A stretch of 64,000 nt of DNA from an uncultured Pseudomonadota bacterium (GTDB lineage Bacteria; Bdellovibrionota_B; Oligoflexia; Oligoflexales; CAIYRB01). The notes under the pieces are model-generated. The model searched no databases, had not been told where the DNA came from, and was given only the letters and a program-made list of their open reading frames with translations. Made by a program: the position numbers and the translations under genes. The stretch covers positions 18,141 through 82,140 of the forward strand of contig CAIYRB010000181.1 of assembly GCA_903928445.1 (NCBI GenBank), given 5' to 3'. Below, piece after piece: positions 23,978 to 32,689 of this stretch; positions within the stretch are counted from its first letter, which is position 1, and each line of letters opens with the position of its first letter.

Positions 23978-24529
23978 ATGCACATCTCCTCTGGTTTGCA
24001 AGCCGCATGGTTGCTGAGTCTTGCTCTGGCATACTCTGACCCACAAGTACTTGCCGCGCCGAAGGTCGGGGCTTCGCTGCCGCTTGTGACTCTAAGCGGA
24101 GAGGCTGGGGGGCGGGTCGACGGTCAATCCTGGTCCAGTCAGATGCTTAAAGACAAGGTCTGGGTCGTCTTCTATGTGGCGCCAAGTCATCGTGACGACA
24201 ATCAGGACTTGAAGGATGCGCTGAATGCCGAAGGTTTTCCCGGCGAAAAGTATGGCAGTGTTGCGGTGATCAATATGGCCTCCTCATGGCTGCCAAACAG
24301 CATCATTGCCTCCGCTTTGAAGTCGAATCAGGAAAAGTATCCAAAGGTTATCTATGTCAAGGATTTGGATAGGTTGCTGGTTAAAGAGTGGCACCTGGCC
24401 GACGACGCCTTTGTCATGCTCGTCATCGACCAAAAGGGCCAGGTGATATCCGCTAAAGAAGGCGATCTATCGAAGGACGATATTGCTGGAACTATCGCGC
24501 TAATTAAAAAGACCATGGCGACGCCGTAG
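23978..24529 (+). CDS. YtfJ-like periplasmic thioredoxin-fold protein
   Basis: A 183-residue exported protein: signal peptide (SSGLQAAWLLSLALAYSDPQVLA region), then a domain resembling YtfJ/HI0045: GASLPLVTLSG, a W-x-x-x-x-L-x-x-K-V-W-V-V-F strand, KYGSVAVINMASSWLPNSI, KYPKVIYVKDLDRLLVKEW and FVMLVIDQKGQVISAKEGDL. The thioredoxin-like fold has no CxxC, as is usual for the family, so redox activity is not implied. The start is ATG 23978 with AAGG seven bases upstream. It is divergent from the phosphatase-like gene. Confidence 0.7.
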   Translation: MHISSGLQAAWLLSLALAYSDPQVLAAPKVGASLPLVTLSGEAGGRVDGQSWSSQMLKDKVWVVFYVAPSHRDDNQDLKDALNAEGFPGEKYGSVAVINMASSWLPNSIIASALKSNQEKYPKVIYVKDLDRLLVKEWHLADDAFVMLVIDQKGQVISAKEGDLSKDDIAGTIALIKKTMATP

Positions 24530-24570
24530 CAGCTTCGCGCTGAACCGTGCTGCGCCTAAACGACTCTCAG

Positions 24571-24858
24571 CTAGTTGCCAGTGATCAATGATTTGGTGCC
24601 GCCGATGATGCGGCCCAAGCTTTTGAATAGCCACTTCAAGACAAACAGGGCTGCCGCCGCCAAAAAGTATAGGATCGACCATAGTGCTACGATGGGCAGG
24701 ACTGCGTAACCGATCAGGCTAAGGACTTGGTCTTTGCCCGTGATGTCGGAACGCCGCCACTTAGCAAACTGCGCCTCACGCGAGATCTGATGCTCCTGCT
24801 GTGCCGATTGATCGCGCTGGGGGCTTAACTGGTCTTTGGTAACGATGACTTGCGACAA
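24571..24858 (-). CDS. Small membrane protein, hypothetical
   Basis: A 95-residue protein with a polar N-terminal half rich in Gln and charged residues (about 1-45) and a hydrophobic C-terminal half (VLSLIGYAVLPIVALWSILY and AAAALFVLKWLF). The start is TTG 24858, with AGGAG upstream and 14 bases after the barrel-protein stop, so it is probably co-transcribed with it. No family recognised. Confidence 0.5.
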   Translation of the reverse strand: MSQVIVTKDQLSPQRDQSAQQEHQISREAQFAKWRRSDITGKDQVLSLIGYAVLPIVALWSILYFLAAAALFVLKWLFKSLGRIIGGTKSLITGN

Positions 24859-24872
24859 TCCCTGTGCTCCTA

Positions 24873-26024
24873 TTAAATCCGTCCGAGAATGCCAAGTTTG
24901 ATCAAATTCTCCGAGCGCGTTTCAGTATCAGCGACCGCCGTACTCTTCAAGAATCTACCAGATTGCCGCACGAAGGCTAAGAAGGGATTCCAGTTCTTGC
25001 CAAAAAAGCCAAAATCGGCGCCCAGGCCCCAGGTCGTGCCATTGTTGTCCCAGGTATAGGTATAGCCCCCCTGTGCTACCGTGATCGGCACCGCCGTGGC
25101 CGTGTTGTACTTGTGACCACTTAGACCAATGCTTGCATTAGAGGCCTGCTTTTGTTCATAGGATGAGTAGTAGAACCACGGTGTGAGAAGATTTGGGACC
25201 TCAAAGGAGACATTGGCCGTGTAGGCTATCTTTGCGTTGGTTTCAGTCTGGTCCGATGCGGCGTCCACCGGTACCCGGTAGGCAACGCTATCGTTGTGGT
25301 AGTCCAAGGTCAGATGGAGGCCATTTAATTGAGCCTTAATGCCGACGTCGAGCCAGCGCGACTTGTTGTTGTCATAGGAGCCCACGTCCAGTAACGGCCG
25401 AATCGGCCCAAACTCACCGAGCCAGCCCAGGATGATGGTCGGGTGGGTGTCTTTATTCCACCTCCCGCTGACGTCAGGTTTACTGGAGGTCTTATCCGCC
25501 TTGACGTCATTAACAACCTGTAAGCTGAGAATGCCTGCGGCCTTCAGATGCAAAGCCAGGACACCGTCAAAATCTTTCATCGCCAGATTCTGGGCGTAGA
25601 ATCCCTCGACATGAGTCCGATAGCCCTGGTCCAGGTGGTCCCAACCACCCTGCATAATGCGCTCTTTACCGATGGAGAAGCCAAGGGTCTTATTAAACCA
25701 ATGCGTGCCATAACCATAGTCTAGGGGTGTGGAGGTGGGATTCCACAAATTGAAGCGGAAAGCATATTCGGTGTCAGCATTGAGATCGCCGGCAAGGAGC
25801 AGGTTGACACTCGTCACGCCAAGCGTCGTGGACTTGTTTGGCTGGTAACCAAAGTGCTTGGCAACACCGTGATCATCGTAAACGAATTCCGAGCGAAACT
25901 CGCCGCCTAAATGGGTCGTTGCAGCTGCTGACCAGACGGGACTACCTTCAGCCCCATAGACGACAGGGCCCACAGTCGCACCAGCGATAAACCAGCTGAC
26001 CATGCACTTAAAGCCTCTAAACAT
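24873..26024 (-). CDS. Outer-membrane porin-like beta-barrel protein
   Basis: A 383-residue exported protein. With the start at ATG 26024 (GGAGG five bases upstream) it begins with a signal peptide (VSWFIAGATVGPVVYGAEG). The mature part is a series of alternating amphipathic strands such as LGGEFRSEFVYDDHG, YAFRFNLWNPTS, LGFSIGKERIMQGGWDHLDQ and WGLGADFGFFG, and ends in a strand with a hydrophobic C-terminal residue (LIKLGILGRI). This resembles phosphate-selective or general porins, but the solute cannot be told. An ATG at 26036 would add four residues. Confidence 0.65.
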   Translation of the reverse strand: MFRGFKCMVSWFIAGATVGPVVYGAEGSPVWSAAATTHLGGEFRSEFVYDDHGVAKHFGYQPNKSTTLGVTSVNLLLAGDLNADTEYAFRFNLWNPTSTPLDYGYGTHWFNKTLGFSIGKERIMQGGWDHLDQGYRTHVEGFYAQNLAMKDFDGVLALHLKAAGILSLQVVNDVKADKTSSKPDVSGRWNKDTHPTIILGWLGEFGPIRPLLDVGSYDNNKSRWLDVGIKAQLNGLHLTLDYHNDSVAYRVPVDAASDQTETNAKIAYTANVSFEVPNLLTPWFYYSSYEQKQASNASIGLSGHKYNTATAVPITVAQGGYTYTWDNNGTTWGLGADFGFFGKNWNPFLAFVRQSGRFLKSTAVADTETRSENLIKLGILGRI

Positions 26025-26057
26025 AGCGCCCTCCATTGATAGCGTCCGGTCAATCCA

Positions 26058-27800
26058 CTAGCTTAGCCGCTCAATGCGTAACAAGCCCTTCTTGTCGAGA
26101 ACGAGTCGAAAATAATCTAGCGACTGTTGCTCCGCTTTGTTTTTTTCATTCAGCTTGGAGTAACCAAGGACCATATCTAGGTAGTAGACCTTGGGAAAGC
26201 GCACTGACTCAACGTTGCCTTCTTGAGTCACAAGATCCAGAAAACGCGACGGTTCGCCTAAGCGCGGCAAACAAGCGTCGATATTGAGTCGCAAGATATC
26301 GTGCACAGCTCGTAATGGATAGCGGTTGAGAAGGCGGAGGCTGCGACTGATCGTGATCACTTTACGATATTGCAGCACGCGGTTGACCCCGGCATCGATG
26401 TGGCGATCGCCGGCACTAACCTCCTCGCGCAGTGTCAAGATTTGCGAGGGCAGGTCTTTAGGAGCATAGAACCTCGCTGTTTCTTGCATCGTCCCCACTT
26501 CCATGGGTTTACCCTGGCGATTTTTGTAAAAAAGTCGCTCGCTATGGTCAGGCACATGGCGCAGGAAGCCGCCGAAGTAGCTGCGGCCGAGTTCTTTGAT
26601 GCGGTCCTTGATGATGTAGGCCATCGTGCCGAAGGCGAGAAATAGCATTCCACTGAGACCGACGATATCGCCGACGTCTTGCGGCTGCATCGCTCGGCGG
26701 ATAAGGAAGAACTGCGCGAGCAGGGCCCAGGCACCGGCAAAGCCGGCCGCCATCATAGCGCCTAGCTGTCTCTGAACGCGAAACAGTGAGACCGTTCGCA
26801 GGTCAAGAAATAGCACTCCCCAAATGCGGCGCTTCAACTCGCCACGACGATGAATAAAGCGTTCCTTCTGGGCTTCATTACTACTTGGCGCTAGTCGCAT
26901 ATAGCCTGATGCAAGGGCATGCTCGTCATGCCAGGTGAGTACTTCGAGTAGCAAACGTCTGACGGCCTCGGCTTCAGGCAAGACGCCGTTAGGAAACGCC
27001 GCTGTCCATGCCGTAGACATGTCGCTCACCATGGTCAGCAAAAATGCGACACCATCGCGCAGGCGGTAGTAGCAGTACTCATCGACCAGTCTAAGCTCTG
27101 CGCCAAGTGGGGCGATCTCGGCATCTGGCACCGCGCCGACACGGTCTATCAGTTGGCGAAAGGCTAGAATCACCGTATGCGCTCTTTCCACTTGGCGGCG
27201 CAAACGAGTGCAAAGTTTTTGCCAGTCTTCGGGGTTAGCCGCTGGTTCGGCGGCATTTAACCGCGCCAGACGCCGCTTGTTGCGATCAATCCCGCGCAAA
27301 AATGCACTGATATAGGCGCATGCGAAGAGGCGGACTTCATCGACGGCATTTTGTACGGGCTCAGTTGGCAACTTCTGCTCAAGACATGCGACGTATTGGC
27401 CGAGATACACCAGTGGCGAAGCGGCAGTCCCGCCTGGTGCAACCGACTTAGAGCCAACCTTGGTCCCAAGCATGGATTTGTAGCTAAACTTTGGTTCGCG
27501 AAACCGCAACAGTGGCCGAACATCGGCAAAAAACCGTTCCTTTGGATAGGTGTGTTCATTGAGCGCAAACTGGCGGGGATAAAACAGATAGGCGTCGACT
27601 TGGTAACGCAGGGTGGCCGCGTCTTGGCGCTTGTCCGCAGCACTCTGCCCGCGCCGGAGATAATAGTCGAAGACGGTCTCAAGCTGCGTCCGATCGTGGA
27701 CGTGAACGGCCGTCTCAATCGTCCGTTTTGGGCCCTTTTTGCGTTTTAACGCGGCCCTGCCTCCGGCGGTGTCCTGCACTAAAACGGTTTCAGTCGTCAT
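26058..27800 (-). CDS. Unknown membrane protein encoded downstream of ruvB
   Basis: A 580-residue protein of no family I recognise. Residues 1-340 are soluble and helical, rich in Arg and Leu (for example LRRGQSAADKRQDAATLRYQ). Two transmembrane helices follow (about 345-365 and 377-397), then a basic stretch KDRIKELGRSYFGGFLRHVP and a C-terminal soluble domain of about 170 residues. The start ATG 27800 overlaps the ruvB 3' end by 11 bases, so it is translated from the ruv transcript. An N-terminal stretch of lysines and arginines (LKRKKGPKRT) could bind nucleic acid; that is speculation. Confidence 0.6.
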   Translation of the reverse strand: MTTETVLVQDTAGGRAALKRKKGPKRTIETAVHVHDRTQLETVFDYYLRRGQSAADKRQDAATLRYQVDAYLFYPRQFALNEHTYPKERFFADVRPLLRFREPKFSYKSMLGTKVGSKSVAPGGTAASPLVYLGQYVACLEQKLPTEPVQNAVDEVRLFACAYISAFLRGIDRNKRRLARLNAAEPAANPEDWQKLCTRLRRQVERAHTVILAFRQLIDRVGAVPDAEIAPLGAELRLVDEYCYYRLRDGVAFLLTMVSDMSTAWTAAFPNGVLPEAEAVRRLLLEVLTWHDEHALASGYMRLAPSSNEAQKERFIHRRGELKRRIWGVLFLDLRTVSLFRVQRQLGAMMAAGFAGAWALLAQFFLIRRAMQPQDVGDIVGLSGMLFLAFGTMAYIIKDRIKELGRSYFGGFLRHVPDHSERLFYKNRQGKPMEVGTMQETARFYAPKDLPSQILTLREEVSAGDRHIDAGVNRVLQYRKVITISRSLRLLNRYPLRAVHDILRLNIDACLPRLGEPSRFLDLVTQEGNVESVRFPKVYYLDMVLGYSKLNEKNKAEQQSLDYFRLVLDKKGLLRIERLS

Positions 27801-28872
27801 GAGTACCTGCTGACTCGGCTCCGATTGGGGACTTGTCGAGTATCTCCAGGTGGGCTCTACCCTTGGCTGTGAGCAGGCGGCCGCGAGGCCCTCGAGCTAA
27901 GAACCCCTGGTGGACTAGATAGGGCTCGTAGACCTCTTCGAGAGTCGCTCGGTCCTCGTTTAAGGTTGCGGCTAAGGCCTCTATTCCAACCGGCCCACCG
28001 CTGTACTGTTTGGCGACAATGCGCAGGATCTGCCGATCGATTCGGTCGAGGCCACTGGCGTCAATACCCTGCCTGTGCAGGACTCGGTCGGCGAGTTCGC
28101 GGTCTACCTGTTTTGCGCCGTAGCTCAATGCGAAGTCCCAGACCCGCTTCAGCAGTCGGTTCGCAATGCGCGGCGTTCCCCGCGAACGAGCAGCGATTTC
28201 CGCCGCGCCCGCAGCCGTGACATCGATTCCTAGGATGCCGGCACTGCGCCGAAGGATCTCACACAAGGCTTGATCATCATAAAAGTCCAAGCGCTCCTGG
28301 ATCCCAAAACGATCGAGTAGCGGCTTTGATAGCAACGCCAGGCGTGTCGTCGCCCCGACCAAGGTAAACGGCGCTAGTGGCATGCGCATGGCCCTGGCCG
28401 ATGGGCCCTGGCCGACGACGATATCGAGCTGAAAATCCTCCATCGCCGAGTACAGGACTTCTTCCACCTTGACTGACAGCCGGTGAATCTCGTCGACAAA
28501 CAGGAGACTTCCCGGCTGAAGTCCGGTCAAGATCCCAGCCAAATCGCCAGGTCGGTCGATGGCGGGGCCACGGGTTTCGTAAAACGGTGCCCGCAGTTCG
28601 CTGGCGATAATCCGCGCCAGGGTGGTCTTGCCGAGGCCAGGGGGGCCGTGCAATATAACGTGATCCAGGGCCTGGCCTCGTTGTAGCGAAGCACCGACGT
28701 AGACCTTTAGATTGTCTTTGACGTGAGTCTGCCCAATATAATCCAAAAACGTCAGTGGTCGCAGTTCCGGTCGGGACTGCTCAAGCACCGCGTCTTCAAG
28801 CTGCACCTGATTGCCCATCACACGGTCGATCATGATCTTTGGTTTGCCACCGGCTTCGAGGCTAGACTCCAT
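27790..28872 (-). CDS. ruvB: Holliday junction branch migration helicase RuvB
   Basis: A 360-residue AAA+ motor that drives branch migration with RuvA. Walker A GPPGLGKTT (76-84), Walker B DEIH (127-130), sensor 1 GATTR, the arginine-finger region PLLDRFGIQERLDFY and the C-terminal winged helix (DRIDRQILRIVAKQYSGGPV) are all seen. The N-terminus is about 25 residues longer than usual. ATG 28872 directly abuts the ruvA stop. Confidence 0.97.
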   Translation of the reverse strand: MESSLEAGGKPKIMIDRVMGNQVQLEDAVLEQSRPELRPLTFLDYIGQTHVKDNLKVYVGASLQRGQALDHVILHGPPGLGKTTLARIIASELRAPFYETRGPAIDRPGDLAGILTGLQPGSLLFVDEIHRLSVKVEEVLYSAMEDFQLDIVVGQGPSARAMRMPLAPFTLVGATTRLALLSKPLLDRFGIQERLDFYDDQALCEILRRSAGILGIDVTAAGAAEIAARSRGTPRIANRLLKRVWDFALSYGAKQVDRELADRVLHRQGIDASGLDRIDRQILRIVAKQYSGGPVGIEALAATLNEDRATLEEVYEPYLVHQGFLARGPRGRLLTAKGRAHLEILDKSPIGAESAGTHDD

Positions 28873-29583
28873 CTAAAAGAGATCCTCCATCAACGGACTA
28901 CCACCCGGACCACCGACCATCCCGCCCGTCAGATCGACCAGGGCTAGCCGAATGAGACTGGCTAGATCCCGCGCCGGTGGCTGCCTTTCAAAGCGCTTGA
29001 TCAATGCCAGCAGTTCCTTTTCTTTGTAGCCAAAATTCTCGAGGGCGGACCTGAGATCTGCAACCACCGTCTTGGGCAGGGGTTGGTTGACGGCGTCGAA
29101 CAGCGAGGTCGCCGCACCCCCCTTCGCATTCGCTAAGGGAGCCGCTTTGGCTTCGGTGCGTTCGAGCAGGCCTATGCCGGCCAGTTTATCGACTTTGGGC
29201 TTCAGCTCCAGAAGGATTTTCTTTGATTGCCTCGGCCCGATCCCTGGAACCTCCTCTAATAGTGCCGAATCATCGCGCTCGACCGCTTGAATCAGCTGCG
29301 CCAGTGGGACTGTTGCTAGGATCGCCATGGCCACTTTGGGGCCAACGCCGCTAATGGACAGCAAAAGGTGAAATACCATTCGCTCGCTATGGGTGAGAAA
29401 GCCGAACAGTCGCAGAGTGTCTTCGCGAACGTGGGTGTGGATCCACACGGTGAGGTCTTGACCTTCCTGGATGCTGGCCAATGCTGGGTCCGTCATCTCG
29501 ACCCCGTAGCCGACTCCGGCAACATCTAGGACCAAAGCCCCGGCCTGCTTTAGCACGCAGGTTCCGACCAAACGCTCGATCAT
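28873..29583 (-). CDS. ruvA: Holliday junction DNA-binding protein RuvA
   Basis: A 236-residue subunit that binds the four-way junction and loads RuvB. It opens with the OB domain MIERLVGTCVLKQAG and GVGYGVEM, contains the two helix-hairpin-helix motifs (SISGVGPKVAMAIL and EVPGIGPRQSKKIL), and ends with the RuvB-binding domain III (VADLRSALENFGYKEKELLA). The linker before domain III and the C-terminal tail make it longer than E. coli RuvA (203 residues). Its ATG overlaps the stop of the HAMP gene (ATGA). No ruvC is seen in the window. Confidence 0.96.
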   Translation of the reverse strand: MIERLVGTCVLKQAGALVLDVAGVGYGVEMTDPALASIQEGQDLTVWIHTHVREDTLRLFGFLTHSERMVFHLLLSISGVGPKVAMAILATVPLAQLIQAVERDDSALLEEVPGIGPRQSKKILLELKPKVDKLAGIGLLERTEAKAAPLANAKGGAATSLFDAVNQPLPKTVVADLRSALENFGYKEKELLALIKRFERQPPARDLASLIRLALVDLTGGMVGGPGGSPLMEDLF

Positions 29584-30104
29584 AATCGCTTCTCCAACTC
29601 AGCATGTAGCTCTTGGATGGCTGCAACGCCCTCTTCAACGCCATTGCCAGCCTGCAGCTGGCGCGCAATCGCAGCTAGCCGGGTGGCGTCCGATTCGGTT
29701 TGACGCCGCAAAAACTCAATGAAGTTGTTGAAGCTTCTGACTAAATATTTCAAATCATCGGATGAACGGATGCGGACGAAGTCGAGGCGTTTGGTGGTGC
29801 CCATGACCAGCATATGCCGGGTCATGCTGAACATCGGACCAGCAATTCGATGCGTCACCAACACACCGATAAAGGCCACAATGACAAAGTTTATGAGGGC
29901 AGCCGCGCCGATCGCCCAGAGAAAGGGGTCGGGGAGAAAGTTAGGGAACCTGATGACCCGGAATTGGATGAGGGGGAAGAGGATCAAACAGGTCGTCAAC
30001 AGCGTCGAGCAAAGGCCAACCAGCAGCGCCAGACGAACATAGCGCATCTGAAAGTCGCGATTGATGAGGTAAATGCGCTTAGTCTTACTAGTCGGAAGTT
30101 TCAT
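29580..30104 (-). CDS. HAMP-domain membrane protein without output domain
   Basis: A 174-residue protein with two transmembrane helices (about 22-47 and 63-85), then a HAMP-like linker beginning VTHRIAGPMFSMTRHMLVMG and a predicted coiled-coil (LKYLVRSFNNFIEFLRRQTE onwards). There is no kinase, cyclase or chemoreceptor domain and almost no periplasmic loop, so it is a stand-alone HAMP protein that may signal through a partner. Its stop overlaps the ruvA start, so it leads the ruvA-ruvB unit. Confidence 0.65.
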   Translation of the reverse strand: MKLPTSKTKRIYLINRDFQMRYVRLALLVGLCSTLLTTCLILFPLIQFRVIRFPNFLPDPFLWAIGAAALINFVIVAFIGVLVTHRIAGPMFSMTRHMLVMGTTKRLDFVRIRSSDDLKYLVRSFNNFIEFLRRQTESDATRLAAIARQLQAGNGVEEGVAAIQELHAELEKRL

Positions 30105-30131
30105 AGCTACGAGTATAAAGGGGAAATGGCA

Positions 30132-30162
30132 AACGGGACAGACCTATTGGTTCCGTCCCGTT
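30132..30162 (-). terminator. Hairpin terminator after metK
   Basis: AACGGGAC (30132-30139) and GTCCCGTT (30155-30162) form an eight-pair stem extended by further pairs inside. On the minus strand the stem is followed by TGCCATTTCCCCTTTATA, a weak T-tract. It lies 28 bases after the metK stop and before the HAMP gene. Confidence 0.5.
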
Positions 30163-30189
30163 CACTTGAGTCCCGTGCAAGGAGGGTTG

Positions 30190-31338
30190 TTACGCCTTAA
30201 GCGCAGCGACCTTATCCAGGCGTTCCCACGGGAACTCATCGCGACCAAAGTGCCCATAGGACGCTGTGGCGCGATAAATTGGGCGCAATAGATCGAACTG
30301 CTCGACGATCTGATGCGGCTTGAGCAAGAAATTTTTGCGCACTTTCTGATCAAGCTCCTTGCTTGACAGTTTAGACGTGCCATAGGTTTCAACGAAGACG
30401 CTGACTGGGTCTGCCACGCCGATTGCGTAGGCCAACTGGACCAGGCACTTGCGAGCCAAGCCGGCGGCCACCAGGTTCTTAGCGATGTAGCGACCCATGT
30501 AGGCAGCCGAGCGATCAACCTTGGACGGATCTTTACCCGAGAAGGCACCGCCGCCGTGAGCTCCGTGCCCACCATAGGTGTCGACGATGATCTTCCGGCC
30601 GGTCAAGCCGCAGTCGCCTTGCGGGCCACCAATGACAAAGCGTCCCGTCGGGTTGATCAAGTAGCGGGTGTTCTTGAGCAGCTCGGCGGGAATCGTGCGC
30701 TTGATGCACTCCTCAATCACATAGGTCTCAAGCTCTTTCGATGAGACGTCTGGCGAGTGCTGCGTCGAAATCACCACGGTATCGACCCGAGCTAGCTTGC
30801 CGGCCTTGTATTCAACCGTGACTTGACTCTTCGCGTCAGGGCGAAGAAAGGGGACGTGCTTCTCACGGCGCAGGGTTGACAGGCGGCGTAGCAGCTTGTG
30901 CGCATAGCTGATCGTCGCTGGCATGTATTCAGCGGTTTCGTCGCTGGCATAGCCAAACATCATACCTTGATCGCCAGCACCCTGCTCTTTATCACCCACG
31001 GCGGTCACGCCCTGGGAGATATCGGGAGACTGTTGTTCGATCACGGTGATGACGCCGCAGCTTTTGGCATCGAAGCCAAGGGCGCCGTCGTTGTAGCCAA
31101 TCTCTGCGACGACTTCACGAGCGACCGTGGCATAGTCGACGTTGGCTTTCGTCGTCACCTCACCGGCTAGCACGACCAATCCGGTCTTAACTAGCGTTTC
31201 CAGTGCGACCCGCGAGTGCTTATCTTGAGCCAGCAGGGCATCCAAGATGCCGTCGCTGATCTGATCAGCAATTTTGTCAGGGTGACCTTCACTAACGGAC
31301 TCGGACGTAAACAAGTAATCAGAATGTTCCTGGTTCAT
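30190..31338 (-). CDS. metK: S-adenosylmethionine synthetase MetK
   Basis: A 382-residue enzyme making S-adenosylmethionine from ATP and methionine. Conserved elements include the start [32 protein letters not shown], and [20 protein letters not shown]. Length is normal. The start is ATG 31338, sharing one base with the truB stop (TGATG); a GTG codon just before is less likely. It is the last gene of the rimP-nusA-infB-rbfA-truB-metK run, and a hairpin follows. Coupling metK to the translation operon is uncommon. Confidence 0.97.
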   Translation of the reverse strand: MNQEHSDYLFTSESVSEGHPDKIADQISDGILDALLAQDKHSRVALETLVKTGLVVLAGEVTTKANVDYATVAREVVAEIGYNDGALGFDAKSCGVITVIEQQSPDISQGVTAVGDKEQGAGDQGMMFGYASDETAEYMPATISYAHKLLRRLSTLRREKHVPFLRPDAKSQVTVEYKAGKLARVDTVVISTQHSPDVSSKELETYVIEECIKRTIPAELLKNTRYLINPTGRFVIGGPQGDCGLTGRKIIVDTYGGHGAHGGGAFSGKDPSKVDRSAAYMGRYIAKNLVAAGLARKCLVQLAYAIGVADPVSVFVETYGTSKLSSKELDQKVRKNFLLKPHQIVEQFDLLRPIYRATASYGHFGRDEFPWERLDKVAALKA

Positions 31339-32300
31339 CACAGACCCCTCTTCATAACGATAGCGATCCGCCCAGACTCCTGGGAGCGAACCGAGCCTAC
31401 ACCAAATGCTTCACCATGCTCGTTGAGCAGAAAGACAGGGCAGACCCGTCCTCCCACTAAACCGTCCTCTGGGTCGAGGCAGCAACTGACATATTCCTGA
31501 ATCTCCATGACCACTTGCTGCCCATCTCGCAATTTCGCCGTAAGGCCCGGGCGGGAGCTCCGCCAGCGGGGTAGGCCAATATCGATTTGGTCTAACGGCG
31601 TGACCAACGACCCAAAGCTGTCGAGATGCTGCTCGATCGCTTCCAGCCCGTGGGCCGCGCCGATTTCGACGCCGGAGGACTTAGTTCTAACTAGCCGGAT
31701 GAGCGTACCACAGCTACCGACCTTTTCAGCTAGATCTTTCGCCAAGGTGCGAACATAGGTGCCTTTGGAACAGGTGACGCGAAACGAGCCCTGGCCTGGG
31801 CTGAGGCCAAGAAGGTCAAAACGGCTCACGGAAACACTTCGCTTTAACGCCTCAAGAGGCACACTGCTGGCGGCCTCGGCGCCACTACGGGCGTACTCAT
31901 AGAGCGGCTTGCCCTTGTACTTAATCGCCGAATAAATCGGTGGCGTCTGCACGATATCACCGATGAACGCCCCGATAGCGGTCCTCAGTTGCGCCTCGGT
32001 GATGTGCTCCCAGGCCGTTTCACGGATAACCTGGCCATCGAGATCCAGGGTATCGGTTTCACTGCCGAAGCGAATATCGAATTCATAGGTTTTGGGCATA
32101 TCGAGCAGGTAGTCTTGCAGCCGTGTGGCCCGTCCGAGTAAGACCGGCAGCACACCGGATGCGGCCGGATCCAAGGTGCCGACATGACCAAGCTTCAGCT
32201 TACCAAGTCGCCTAACCAACCAACGAGAGATATCCTTCGATACCATGCCCGTTGGCTTATGAACGGCCAAAAGGCCATGGATATGCGCATGCGTCACCAA
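31338..32300 (-). CDS. truB: tRNA pseudouridine-55 synthase TruB
   Basis: A 320-residue enzyme that makes pseudouridine at U55 in the T-loop of tRNA. The motif [20 protein letters not shown] includes catalytic Asp44; [20 protein letters not shown] and [15 protein letters not shown] are further TruB landmarks. After the core a C-terminal extension of about 60 residues resembles the PUA-like tail. The start ATG 32300 lies 29 bases after the rbfA stop. Confidence 0.97.
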   Translation of the reverse strand: MVTHAHIHGLLAVHKPTGMVSKDISRWLVRRLGKLKLGHVGTLDPAASGVLPVLLGRATRLQDYLLDMPKTYEFDIRFGSETDTLDLDGQVIRETAWEHITEAQLRTAIGAFIGDIVQTPPIYSAIKYKGKPLYEYARSGAEAASSVPLEALKRSVSVSRFDLLGLSPGQGSFRVTCSKGTYVRTLAKDLAEKVGSCGTLIRLVRTKSSGVEIGAAHGLEAIEQHLDSFGSLVTPLDQIDIGLPRWRSSRPGLTAKLRDGQQVVMEIQEYVSCCLDPEDGLVGGRVCPVFLLNEHGEAFGVGSVRSQESGRIAIVMKRGL

Positions 32301-32329
32301 TGCCGCTAGCTCCTCAGTTGCGAAAAAAA

Positions 32330-32671
32330 TTAAAGTCTGGCGAGCAGTTCTTCGATCCGGGAGCCGCGTTCGATGCTCTCGTCGTAAAAAAAGCGGAGGT
32401 TCGGTACGCGCCGAATGTCCACAGCCTCAGCGACCTTACGTCGAAGGTAGCCGACCGCACTCTTCAGGCCGTCGCGAGCATGCTCCGCTGCCTTTTGTGG
32501 GTCTTCACCGTAAACTCTAAAGTACACGGAAGCCAGCTGCAGATCCGCGGTTAGCTTCACTGCCGTGATCGTGATCCCCTCGAGGCGAGGGTCGCGCATG
32601 TTGCCTGCTGAGAAAGCCGCGGCGATGACGTCGCGGATTTCGTCGGCGAGACGGGTTTGACGTAGTCCCAT
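32330..32671 (-). CDS. rbfA: 30S ribosome-binding factor RbfA
   Basis: A 113-residue KH-fold protein needed for 16S rRNA 5' end processing and cold adaptation. The pattern RLADEIRDVIAAAFS, DPRLEGITITAVKLTADLQL and ASVYFRVYGED is typical, with C-terminal LRRKVAEAVDIRRVPNLRFF. It lies between infB (18 bases upstream) and truB, the usual place. Confidence 0.95.
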   Translation of the reverse strand: MGLRQTRLADEIRDVIAAAFSAGNMRDPRLEGITITAVKLTADLQLASVYFRVYGEDPQKAAEHARDGLKSAVGYLRRKVAEAVDIRRVPNLRFFYDESIERGSRIEELLARL

Positions 32672-32689
32672 AATCCAGTCCTGACCTTA

